Shown here: positions 1 through 6,983 of the stretch, in pieces
How positions within the stretch are numbered: the stretch's first letter is position 1
Layout of the letters: every line of letters starts with the position of its first letter
DNA from: Anaerolineales bacterium UBA5797
Lineage (GTDB): Bacteria; Chloroflexota; Anaerolineae; Anaerolineales; Villigracilaceae
DNA: 33,387 nt
Assembly (NCBI GenBank): GCA_002418205.1
Contig: DIDP01000069.1
Coordinates: forward strand, 1-33,387
Direction: 5' to 3'
The notes under the pieces: generated by a model
Seen by the model: the letters and a program-made list of their open reading frames with translations, nothing else
The model's database searches: none
Told to the model about the DNA's origin: nothing
Position numbers and translations under genes: made by a program

Positions 1-69
1 CGATGCACTGTCGGCTCGCACCTTAAGTCTGTTTCCAAAAAAACCAAGATAGGATTATGGTAAAGATGG

Positions 70-81
70 TATCATCGCCGC
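70..81 (+). promoter_or_regulatory. Candidate leaderless promoter of mvaD (-10 plus discriminator)
   Basis: TATCAT at 70-75 is followed by the 6-nt spacer CGCCGC and then the ATG at 82. Transcription normally starts about 7 nt after the -10, so the mRNA would begin at or next to the ATG. There is no Shine-Dalgarno in the preceding 20 nt, and no good -35 is visible. Confidence 0.5.
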
Positions 82-1062
82 ATGACAACAGCCACCGCCC
101 AAGCCTCGCCAAATATCGCGTTCATCAAATATTGGGGCAATCGCGATCAAGCGCTTCGCATCCCGGCGAATGGTTCGATCTCGATGAACCTCGATGGACT
201 GACCACGCGCACGACTGTCAGTTTTCAGCCTTCGCTGGCGTTCGATGAGTTGATCATCAACGGGTATGAAGTGACGGGCGCGGGTTTGGACCGCGTTTCT
301 TCCATTCTCGATATCATCCGCGGGCTGGCCGACATCTCCGATCGGGCGGAAGTGATGACTGAGAACAACTTCCCCTCGGGAGCAGGGATCGCCTCCTCCG
401 CCTCCGCGTTCGCGGCGCTGGCGCTGGCGGGAAGCAAAGCCGCGGGACTCAGCCTCAGCGAACCCGAACTCTCGCGTCTCGCGCGGCGTGGGTCTGGTTC
501 CGCTTCGCGATCAATCCCTGGCGGATTCGTGGAATGGCAGGCGGGTACAACGGATGAAGACTCATTCGCCTTTTCCATTGCGGTGCCGGATCACTGGAAA
601 CTGGTGGACTGTGTTGCCATCGTCAGCGCCGCGCACAAAAAGACGGGCTCCACGGAGGGACATTCCATCGCAGGGACGAGTCCGCTTCAAGAGGCACGGC
701 TGGCGGATGCGCCGCGGCGCCTCGAGATCTGTCGGAGCGCCATCCTCGACCGCGATTTCGATTCGTTTGCCATGATCGTCGAACTGGATTCGGATATGAT
801 GCATTCCGTGATGATGACATCCACCCCGGCGTTGCATTACTGGAAACCGGCTTCACTGAGCGTTATGAATGCCGTGCGGCAATGGAGGGGGGAGGGGCTC
901 CCGGTTTGTTACACCTTGGATGCAGGGCCCAATGTCCATGTGATCTGTCCTGAAACCGAAGCGCATGTTGTGGATAAACGTTTGCGGGAGATTGCCGGGG
1001 TTACAGATGTGCTTGTAGCCCGCGTTGGGGGCGCGGCGGGGATCGTCAACGGGGAAAAGTAA
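82..1062 (+). CDS. mvaD: Diphosphomevalonate (or phosphomevalonate) decarboxylase
   Basis: A GHMP-superfamily decarboxylase of 326 aa, the usual size for the family. It carries out the ATP-dependent decarboxylation that yields isopentenyl diphosphate, or isopentenyl phosphate if it acts on the monophosphate. Visible marks are the N-terminal SPNIAFIKYWGN block (residues 9-20), SISMN, the P-loop NNFPSGAGIASSASAFAA, RRGSGSASRSIPGGFVEW and a catalytic Asp at 280 in LDAGPNVHVIC. One oddity is that the second lysine of the usual KYWGK signature is Asn20, at a position associated with phosphate binding. Some Chloroflexota are known to use phosphomevalonate decarboxylase plus isopentenyl phosphate kinase, so the substrate is open. 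The ATG at 82 was chosen because the conserved block begins at residue 9 and a -10-like hexamer lies 6 nt upstream. Confidence 0.9.
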   Translation: MTTATAQASPNIAFIKYWGNRDQALRIPANGSISMNLDGLTTRTTVSFQPSLAFDELIINGYEVTGAGLDRVSSILDIIRGLADISDRAEVMTENNFPSGAGIASSASAFAALALAGSKAAGLSLSEPELSRLARRGSGSASRSIPGGFVEWQAGTTDEDSFAFSIAVPDHWKLVDCVAIVSAAHKKTGSTEGHSIAGTSPLQEARLADAPRRLEICRSAILDRDFDSFAMIVELDSDMMHSVMMTSTPALHYWKPASLSVMNAVRQWRGEGLPVCYTLDAGPNVHVICPETEAHVVDKRLREIAGVTDVLVARVGGAAGIVNGEK

Positions 1063-1066
1063 TTTC

Positions 1067-1167
1067 AGCCAAAGATTACAAGGATTTTTACCGATCTAAG
1101 AAAATAGCGCTTCGCTGAGTATTGCCCGGCGCGCCGAAAATTTAATGATCCGTGTGAATTCGTGGCT
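1067..1167. repeat. Imperfect inverted repeat in the convergent mvaD/yloV spacer
   Basis: The arms are 1067-1085 (AGCCAAAGATTACAAGGAT) and 1148-1167, whose reverse complement begins AGCCACGAATTCACACGGAT. About 15 of 20 positions match, allowing a small gap. Between them lie a short AGCG-CTT-CGCT hairpin (1096-1106) and the self-complementary CGGCGCGCCG. The arms resemble short intergenic palindromic elements seen in many bacterial genomes. The element fills the whole spacer between two converging genes and may also help end transcription, although it lacks a U-tract. Confidence 0.4.
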
Positions 1168-1173
1168 AAGAAG

Positions 1174-2841
1174 CTACTCGACCGAAATGATGAATTGATA
1201 GTGCGGCTGTCCGCCCTCCTGCACTTCCACTTCCAGGTTGGAGTATTTCGTCCGCACAAGGTCGGCGATGCGGTTCGCTTCCGTATGCGGCATGTCTTCT
1301 CCATAGAAGAACGTGATGATCTCATGCTCCGCCGCTTCGGCTTTTTCGAGCAATCGTAAACAACCTTCTTCAACGGTATCTGCCGCGGCAACCAGTTTGC
1401 CATCGAGCAGGGCGATCACCTGACCGCTTTCGCATTGGACTCCCTCGATCTCGACCGAGCGGGTGGCAACCGTGATCTCGCCCGTCTTGACCAGGCTCAG
1501 GGCTTTGGTCATTCTTTCGGCAACGGGATCAACCTCCCCGTCGGGTTGAAGCGAGAGCATGGCGGCGAGTCCCTGTGGGATGGTCTTGCTCGGTACGACC
1601 GCGACCTGTTTGACGGTCACATCCTTTGCCTGGTTTGCCGCCATGACGATGTTCTTGTTGTTCGGCAGGATGATGACCTTGTCCGTTGGGAGGTTTTCGA
1701 ACGCGGCAAGGATATCCTGTGTGGAAGGGTTCATCGTCTGTCCGCCGGAGACCACCGCCGCCGCGCCCAAACTCGCGAAGATGCGGCTCAGCCCAATGCC
1801 GGGTGAAACGACCACCACCGCGATCTGCCCCGGCTCCACATTCGTGAACTGGGGCTGCGTGGTCTTTGACTTTTGGATGTCATCCATCTGCGCCAGCAGG
1901 TTTTCCATTGCCACTTTTGTGATCGTGCCGATGCCCATGATGTAATCGATGGGTTCGTATCTTTTTTCGAGCGGCACATGGATGTGCATGCGGTACATGC
2001 CCTCGCCTTCGCCCACCTGAATGGATGTGCCCATTTCCTCCAGCCTGCCATAGAACGAATGCAACTCGAATCTTTCGCCGGGGAAGAAATCCACCACCAC
2101 TTCGTAATCCTGCCCCTCCTCGACCTCCTGCATCGCGCTTTCGAGATTCATCGCGGAGAGCGGCTGGACGCTGGCAGTCGGCGTATCGAGTGGTTCGCCA
2201 TACACGTGCCGCAGCATCCCCTCGAGGATGAAATACAGACCCTTGCCGCCCGAATCCACCACCCCCGCCTGCTTCAGGATGGGGAGCAGCTCCGGCGTCT
2301 GCCTGACCGTTTCATCCGCTGATCTGACCGCGATCTCGAGGATATCGATCGCATCGTTCGCGGACCCGATGCCTGATTCCGTTCCCGCGGCAATTCCCTT
2401 GGCGACGGTCAATATCGTTCCCTCGACCGGCTTGACGACTCCCTTGTAAGCCGTATCGCGCGCCTCCGCAAACGCCTTGATGAGGGTCACTGCATCGAGC
2501 CGGTCATGGTCCTGCACGCCGCGCGCGAAGCCGCGCCACAACTGTGAAAGGATCACGCCCGAGTTGCCGCGTGCGCCCATCAACGCGCCTTTCGCCACCA
2601 TGCCCGCCATCTTCCCGAAATGCTTCTCGCCCGAGTCCTTGACCTCGTTATACGCGGACGTGAGCGTGAGCAGCATATTCGTGCCGGTATCCCCGTCAGG
2701 CACCGGGAAGACATTCAACGCGTTTACGATCTGCTGGTTCGTGCGGAGCCAGGTCATCCCGGCTTCCACCAACCGTTTCAGCGATTGACCATCGATTTGT
2801 ACTTTACGGAGTTTCTCCACGCGCGCGGTATCTACAGCCAT
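1174..2841 (-). CDS. yloV: YloV/FakA-like DhaL-domain kinase
   Basis: This 555-aa protein matches the size and layout of the YloV/FakA family. The N-terminal DhaL (Dak2) ATP-binding domain spans about residues 15-215, with the metal-binding NVFPVPDGDTGTNM (Asp49 and Asp51) and GARGNSGVILSQLWRGF. The C-terminal half is of the YloV/DAK1-like type. In Firmicutes FakA phosphorylates fatty acids presented by FakB (DegV) proteins for membrane lipid synthesis. That role here is inferred from family, since no fakB is visible in the window. It lies 13 nt downstream of yloU, with an AGGA/GGGA-type ribosome site before the ATG, and is presumably co-transcribed. Confidence 0.85.
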   Translation of the reverse strand: MAVDTARVEKLRKVQIDGQSLKRLVEAGMTWLRTNQQIVNALNVFPVPDGDTGTNMLLTLTSAYNEVKDSGEKHFGKMAGMVAKGALMGARGNSGVILSQLWRGFARGVQDHDRLDAVTLIKAFAEARDTAYKGVVKPVEGTILTVAKGIAAGTESGIGSANDAIDILEIAVRSADETVRQTPELLPILKQAGVVDSGGKGLYFILEGMLRHVYGEPLDTPTASVQPLSAMNLESAMQEVEEGQDYEVVVDFFPGERFELHSFYGRLEEMGTSIQVGEGEGMYRMHIHVPLEKRYEPIDYIMGIGTITKVAMENLLAQMDDIQKSKTTQPQFTNVEPGQIAVVVVSPGIGLSRIFASLGAAAVVSGGQTMNPSTQDILAAFENLPTDKVIILPNNKNIVMAANQAKDVTVKQVAVVPSKTIPQGLAAMLSLQPDGEVDPVAERMTKALSLVKTGEITVATRSVEIEGVQCESGQVIALLDGKLVAAADTVEEGCLRLLEKAEAAEHEIITFFYGEDMPHTEANRIADLVRTKYSNLEVEVQEGGQPHYQFIISVE

Positions 2842-2854
2842 GGTATCCCTGTTC

Positions 2855-3211
2855 CTAATCGGAATCGCTGATCCTCAGCCCGGCTACATGGACGCTGACG
2901 CTGTTGACCTTGAGTCCCAGCGCCTTCTCCACGTGATACCGGACCGTATTCTTAACGCTCTCAGCCACGCTGTTGATGCGTGTGCCGAACTCGACGATGA
3001 TGTGCACCTCGATGTCGATGTCCTCCCCGTTATATTGCACGTTGACGCCCTTCGACGGTTCGCGCGTGATCGACTTTACGATCCCGTCCGCCAGGTTTTT
3101 TGGCGCAAGCCCGACCACGCCGTACGATTCGAGTACGGCATGATAGGCAATCGTTGCCACTGCATTGGGGGAAATATGGATCCCGCCCAGAGATGTTGTG
3201 TCTTCGCCCAT
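2855..3211 (-). CDS. yloU: Asp23/Gls24 (DUF322) family protein, YloU-like
   Basis: A 118-aa Asp23-family protein. The family signature is the N-terminal GGIHISPNAVATIAYHAVLESYGVVGL, followed by a repeated beta-alpha pattern ending in VSVHVAGLRI. Members are small cytoplasmic or membrane-associated proteins linked to envelope homeostasis, and many sit next to yloV, as here. No catalytic residues are expected. The ATG at 3211 has a good Shine-Dalgarno (GAGGAG, about 5 nt upstream). It is transcribed away from rpmB from a promoter-like element at about 3270-3298. Confidence 0.85.
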   Translation of the reverse strand: MGEDTTSLGGIHISPNAVATIAYHAVLESYGVVGLAPKNLADGIVKSITREPSKGVNVQYNGEDIDIEVHIIVEFGTRINSVAESVKNTVRYHVEKALGLKVNSVSVHVAGLRISDSD

Positions 3212-3269
3212 GATCTCCTCTAATTTCTGTCGATTTCACCCGTGCCTCCGCCGGGTGCATCCACGCCTA

Positions 3270-3298
3270 TTGTACCTGTTTTAACATCTTGCCTGCAA
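3270..3298 (-). promoter_or_regulatory. Candidate promoter of yloU-yloV
   Basis: On the minus strand TTGCAG is followed by an 18-bp spacer and TACAAT. The predicted start is near 3263, leaving a leader of about 50 nt before yloU. Its -35 overlaps the -35 of the opposite rpmB promoter. Confidence 0.45.
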
Positions 3299-3317
3299 TC
3301 GGGTCGCGTGATAAAAT
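3289..3317 (+). promoter_or_regulatory. Candidate promoter of rpmB
   Basis: TTGCCT at 3289-3294, a 17-bp spacer, and TAAAAT at 3312-3317. This is one of the best sigma70-like matches in the window. The predicted start is about 3324, giving a leader of about 64 nt before the rpmB ATG. Confidence 0.55.
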
Positions 3318-3387
3318 GTCGTGCCTTCAAACCAGGCAGATCGACTCTCGAATTCGGAATTATAGCAAGAAAGGATGTTGCAGGAAA

Positions 3388-3570
3388 ATGGCTAAGTGCG
3401 CAAATTGTGGCAAGACCACCACCTTCGGACACAACCGCTCATTCTCCCAGCGGGCAACCAATCGCAAGTTCAAACCGAACCTGCAGAAGACGCTGGTGAT
3501 GGAAAAGGGCCGCGCCGTGCATAAAGTGCTTTGCACCAAATGCATCAAAGCGATGGCGAAATCGGCCTAG
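3388..3570 (+). CDS. rpmB: 50S ribosomal protein L28 (zinc-ribbon form)
   Basis: A 60-aa bacterial L28, a component of the large ribosomal subunit. It contains CANCGK (Cys4, Cys7) and CTKC (Cys49, Cys52), the four cysteines of the zinc-binding form, plus the typical FGHNRSFSQRATNRKFKPNLQ segment. Translation starts at ATG 3388, not further upstream, because MAKCANCGK is the canonical N-terminus; AGG lies 4 nt before it. It is divergent from yloU-yloV and ends before a strong terminator. Confidence 0.95.
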   Translation: MAKCANCGKTTTFGHNRSFSQRATNRKFKPNLQKTLVMEKGRAVHKVLCTKCIKAMAKSA

Positions 3571-3594
3571 GGTTTTGGCTCCCTGAAACAAAGG

Positions 3595-3627
3595 TCATGG
3601 CGCAGAACGCGCCATGATTTTTGTTTT
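3595..3627 (+). terminator. Rho-independent terminator after rpmB
   Basis: A perfect 9-bp stem TCATGGCGC / GCGCCATGA (3595-3603 and 3609-3617) with loop AGAAC is followed by TTTTTGTTTT. Confidence 0.85.
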
Positions 3628-3650
3628 AAGTGTTCGCCGTGCAAGCGGAA

Positions 3651-4319
3651 CTAAGCTTTTACGAGCGCAGACCTTAATGCTTGAATGCCTGCTTTTGTCC
3701 CCTGCGGGTGTTTGAAGATCGCCGTTGCCGAAACGAATGCGGTGGCGCCGGCTTCCTTTAACGTTGCAATATTTTCTGATGAAACGCCGCCGTCCACTTC
3801 CAGCCAGGCGGATGAACTCAACGCATCCAGCCTCCTGCGGACATCCGCCACCCTCGCGACAGACTCCGGGATAAACGTCTGACCGGAAAAGCCCGGGTTC
3901 ACGCTCATCACCAACACCAGGTCTGCCTCCGATAAAACCGCCTCGATCGCCCCGACAGGTGTGCCGGGATTCAAGACCACGCCCGCCCTGCACCCCAGCG
4001 ACTTGATTTGCTGCAACGTGCGATGAATGTGCGGACAGGTCTCGATGTGCACGGTCAGGCCGCTCGCGCCGGCTTTGGCAAAGACATCGAGGTGTTGTTC
4101 CGGTCTTTCGATCATCAGATGGACATCAAGCGGGAGTTTCGTGATGCGTCTGCAGGTTTCGACAATGAAGGGTCCCATCGTTATGTTCGGCACGAAATGA
4201 CCGTCCATCACATCCACATGGATCCAGTCCGCGCCGGCGGATTCGCACGCGGCGATCTCCTCGCCAAGACGCGTGAAGTCTGCGGAAAGAATGGAGGGGG
4301 CGATAACGGATGTGTTCAT
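3651..4319 (-). CDS. rpe: Ribulose-phosphate 3-epimerase
   Basis: A 222-aa TIM-barrel epimerase interconverting ribulose 5-phosphate and xylulose 5-phosphate. Visible active-site blocks are APSILSADF, HVDVMDGHFVPNITMGP (catalytic Asp and metal ligand), LDVHLMIERP, VMSVNPGFSGQTFIP and LEVDGGVSSENI. It is full length. The start is ATG 4317-4319, which overlaps the stop of the upstream kinase gene as ATGA, so translation is probably coupled. The upstream extension of the reading frame lies inside the kinase gene and is not family-like. Confidence 0.93.
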   Translation of the reverse strand: MNTSVIAPSILSADFTRLGEEIAACESAGADWIHVDVMDGHFVPNITMGPFIVETCRRITKLPLDVHLMIERPEQHLDVFAKAGASGLTVHIETCPHIHRTLQQIKSLGCRAGVVLNPGTPVGAIEAVLSEADLVLVMSVNPGFSGQTFIPESVARVADVRRRLDALSSSAWLEVDGGVSSENIATLKEAGATAFVSATAIFKHPQGTKAGIQALRSALVKA

Positions 4320-5410
4320 CAGCGCGGGTTGTATAAGATGTAAATATAGATCCAGAACGGGATCAGACCGAGCACCGCAATGAGTGCCATCAGACCAAGC
4401 CCAACGGACATCCAATCGATCTCGGGGATCTCCACTTCCGGCATGCTGATCTCCGGGATCGTGAAAACGGGCTGGGAGCGTTGCACTGCCGGGGGAGGCG
4501 AAGAGACGGCGGGCTGCGAGTCCGGTTCCTGATAAGTAGAGACGGCTTCGGGGGTCAGGCTCAAGGCGGGCGGCGGCGCGATCTCGCGTTGCGTGCCAAA
4601 TCGCAAAAGGACGCGGCCCAACTGGTCGGCGGTGCGGTAGCGCGCGGCGGGTTCCTTTGAAAGGACCTTGAGGATGATCTGTTCGAGCGCCGGTGGAATA
4701 TCGGGGATGTATTCGCTCGGAGGGATGGGAGGCTGCTCGAGATGCAGGCGTGCAAGTTCCTCACTGGATGGGGCGGTAAAAGGCAGCGCGCCCGTGATCA
4801 CTTCATAGAGTACGATGCCCAGCGAATAGACATCGGAGGCGGGCGAGGGCGCTTCACCTACAGCCTGCTCGGGGGAAAAGTATTGCGGCGAGCCCCAGAC
4901 CACATCGGCGCGTTCATCGGGCATGATGGTGGAGAGGGCGCGCGCAATGCCGAAGTCCGTGACCTTGAGCCGCCCGTCGGGTGTGACGATCATGTTGTGC
5001 GGCTTGACGTCACAATGGACGAGACCGGCGCGGTGGGCATAGCCGATGCCTGCACATGCCTGCACCATCAGTGGGATGGCTTCCTCGATGGAATAACGCC
5101 CGCGCTGGCGCAGGATGGTCTTCAGATCCCTGCCGGGGATGTGTTCCATGACAATGAAGATCTGGTCGTTATCGAACCCGAAATCGTGCACCGTGACAAT
5201 ATTGGGATGCGAAAGATTCGCCGCGGCGCGCGCTTCCTGCCTGAAACGGTCCTGGAATCCCTTTTCGTTCGAGTAGTGTTCGTGCAATACCTTGATGGCT
5301 ACGGTGCGTTCGAGCATAAGGTCGCGCGCCCGGAACACATCTGCCATGCCGCCCGTGCCGATGCGCTCAAGAAGCTGGTAACGGTTGTTGAGTACTTTGC
5401 CTTCTTCCAT
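4319..5410 (-). CDS. Membrane Ser/Thr protein kinase without extracellular sensor
   Basis: A Hanks-type kinase of 363 aa from the ATG at 5410. The kinase domain spans about residues 10-275, with the glycine loop GTGGMADVF (18-26), Lys40 in VAIK, HCDVKPHN (catalytic Asp134) and DFG (152-154). The usual HRD arginine is Cys133, making it a non-RD kinase. A Pro-rich linker of about 60 residues follows, then one membrane helix (GLGLMALIAVLGLIPFWIYI) and a tail of only a few residues. PrkC/PknB relatives have extracellular PASTA repeats here; this one has none. The start is placed at MEEGKVLNNRYQLLERIG, just before the first beta strand; a TATAAT lies 10 nt upstream. It heads a two-gene unit with rpe. 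Confidence 0.9.
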   Translation of the reverse strand: MEEGKVLNNRYQLLERIGTGGMADVFRARDLMLERTVAIKVLHEHYSNEKGFQDRFRQEARAAANLSHPNIVTVHDFGFDNDQIFIVMEHIPGRDLKTILRQRGRYSIEEAIPLMVQACAGIGYAHRAGLVHCDVKPHNMIVTPDGRLKVTDFGIARALSTIMPDERADVVWGSPQYFSPEQAVGEAPSPASDVYSLGIVLYEVITGALPFTAPSSEELARLHLEQPPIPPSEYIPDIPPALEQIILKVLSKEPAARYRTADQLGRVLLRFGTQREIAPPPALSLTPEAVSTYQEPDSQPAVSSPPPAVQRSQPVFTIPEISMPEVEIPEIDWMSVGLGLMALIAVLGLIPFWIYIYILYNPR

Positions 5411-5426
5411 GCTGGGGAGGATTATA
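5411..5426 (-). promoter_or_regulatory. Candidate promoter of the kinase-rpe unit
   Basis: On the minus strand TATAAT (5421-5426) is followed by 10 nt and then the kinase ATG, so the transcript would have a leader of only a few nucleotides. The intervening CCTCCCCAGC is not a ribosome site. Confidence 0.45.
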
Positions 5427-5504
5427 TCATTGCATCCAATCGGCTTCACGGCATGTCAGCCGCGCCCGGGGGCATCTCTCAAATGCTGAAGGAATGAGGC
5501 AGGT

Positions 5505-5516
5505 TATAATCCTCAC
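5505..5516 (+). promoter_or_regulatory. Candidate leaderless promoter of the lipid kinase gene
   Basis: A consensus TATAAT at 5505-5510 is followed by CCTCAC and the ATG at 5517. The 6-nt spacing puts the predicted transcript start at the start codon. There is no Shine-Dalgarno. Confidence 0.6.
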
Positions 5517-6458
5517 ATGCGCAATGCAGTCATCATCTACAACCCCACGGCGGGGCGTTATTCCGTCAAGCCATTCATCAAATCTGTTGTCCGGGAATTG
5601 GAATCCGCCGGTTGGAGGGTGGATGCGGCAGAGACTCAAAGCGGCGCGCATACCATCGAATTGGCGAAGCAGGCTGCGGCTGAGAAAATGGACGCGGCCT
5701 TCGCCATCGGTGGAGATGGCACGATCGGCAATGTTGTCAACGGCTTGATGGGGACGGAGACCGCGCTGGGCGTCCTGCCCGCGGGCACGGCGAACGTCTG
5801 GAGCATCGAACTGGGTCTGCGCCCCTTTGCGTGGACACGCCCGTGGGTGCTGCGCAGGAACGCCTCCATCCTTGCGGACGCGCCCTGTCATGCGGTCGAC
5901 GTGGGCACGTGCAACCGGTATTCATTTATGATGTGGGCTGGCATCGGTCTGGACGCGCTCACGATCCACTCCATCGAGCCGCGCATCCGGCTTGAAAAGT
6001 TCTTTGCCATGCCCGAATACACGGCCAAGACCATCTGGCAGGCGGCGCAATGGAACGGCGTGCAGTTGCGACTGTGGGCGGATGGCGAGGAGGTGGAGGG
6101 GCGTTACATCGTCGCGGTTTCCACCAACATCCGCCATTACCTGGGCGGTCTTTCCACGCTTTCGCCCGATGCCTATCTCGACGACGGGCTGCTCGACATC
6201 TGGCTGTTTAGCGGGAACAATCTGGGAGATGCGTTGCGTCATGCATATAACATGTGGCGCGGCTACCACATCACCTCCAGCGATGTGCGCAGGATCACAT
6301 TCAACCATCTGCGCGTCGAAGGCGACTCTCCGTTCTGGATCCAGACCGATGGCGAACCGCGCGGTTCCGCGCAAAAGGCTGAGATCCGGATCCATTCCCG
6401 CGCATTGAAAATGTTGATGCCGCCGCGCGGCATGGAATTATTGAAATACGCAAAATAG
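5517..6458 (+). CDS. Diacylglycerol/lipid kinase (YegS/DagK-type)
   Basis: A 313-aa protein of the bacterial diacylglycerol kinase catalytic-domain family, which phosphorylates diacylglycerol or related lipids at the inner membrane face. Signatures are VIIYNPTAGRY at the N-terminus, GGDGTIGNVVNGLMG (nucleotide binding) and GVLPAGTANVWSIELGL. The C-terminal half carries the beta-sandwich typical of YegS/DgkB, ending in DGEP. Length is normal. It may instead act on a sphingoid or other lipid, because substrate cannot be read from sequence. It is followed with no gap by the SH3b protein gene. Confidence 0.85.
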   Translation: MRNAVIIYNPTAGRYSVKPFIKSVVRELESAGWRVDAAETQSGAHTIELAKQAAAEKMDAAFAIGGDGTIGNVVNGLMGTETALGVLPAGTANVWSIELGLRPFAWTRPWVLRRNASILADAPCHAVDVGTCNRYSFMMWAGIGLDALTIHSIEPRIRLEKFFAMPEYTAKTIWQAAQWNGVQLRLWADGEEVEGRYIVAVSTNIRHYLGGLSTLSPDAYLDDGLLDIWLFSGNNLGDALRHAYNMWRGYHITSSDVRRITFNHLRVEGDSPFWIQTDGEPRGSAQKAEIRIHSRALKMLMPPRGMELLKYAK

Positions 6459-6464
6459 GTGAAC

Positions 6465-6935
6465 ATGAACGCTCGTCAACTCTTCAACAGATGGGTGATC
6501 CTCGGCGCGTTATTGCTCGCGGGATCTCTGCTGCTCATCACTGCCATATCCATTGGATTGACCACCCCGCTTCGAACCTCGGAAGTTGGGTTTGCTCCCG
6601 CTGACCTGACCGTGATCCCCGCCCCGACCGCCACCTCCAACGTCCCGCCGACAGCCACCATCGATCCCTTCGCACCGACCGCAGTCCCAACCGGGATCGT
6701 GATCGGCAACTATGTGCAGATCACCGGCACGAACGGAGAGGGGTTGCGCATCCGTTCCAACCCGGGGTTGAGCGGCGAGCCGGTGTTCCTCGGGTTTGAT
6801 TCTGAGGTCTTCATTGTGCAGGATGGACCGCGTGAGGCGGATGGATACATGTGGTGGTACCTGGTCGCGCCCTACGACCAGACGCGCGCAGGCTGGGCAG
6901 CCGCGGATTTTTTGAGTTACATCCCCGGGCCTTAA
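6465..6935 (+). CDS. Membrane-anchored SH3b-domain surface protein
   Basis: 156 aa from ATG 6465. A GTG at 6459, directly after the previous stop codon, is an alternative start. One N-terminal membrane helix (VILGALLLAGSLLLITAISIGL, about residues 10-31) is followed by a Thr/Pro-rich linker (PAPTATSNVPPTATIDPFAPTA style). The C-terminal bacterial SH3 domain contains LRIRSNPGLSGEPV and WWYLVAPYDQ...GWAAADFL. SH3b domains often bind cell-wall material. The protein is predicted to sit outside the membrane. Its specific role is unknown. Confidence 0.75.
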   Translation: MNARQLFNRWVILGALLLAGSLLLITAISIGLTTPLRTSEVGFAPADLTVIPAPTATSNVPPTATIDPFAPTAVPTGIVIGNYVQITGTNGEGLRIRSNPGLSGEPVFLGFDSEVFIVQDGPREADGYMWWYLVAPYDQTRAGWAAADFLSYIPGP

Positions 6936-6983
6936 TGGTTGCTCAGCATGGCATAAACAGTTATAGTGGAACTGGAGTGTGTC

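Noticed and set aside
5427..5504. Possible additional small gene between the kinase and lipid kinase genes
   Set aside because: The 106-bp divergent spacer contains only the two promoter-like elements; no open frame with a ribosome site was found.
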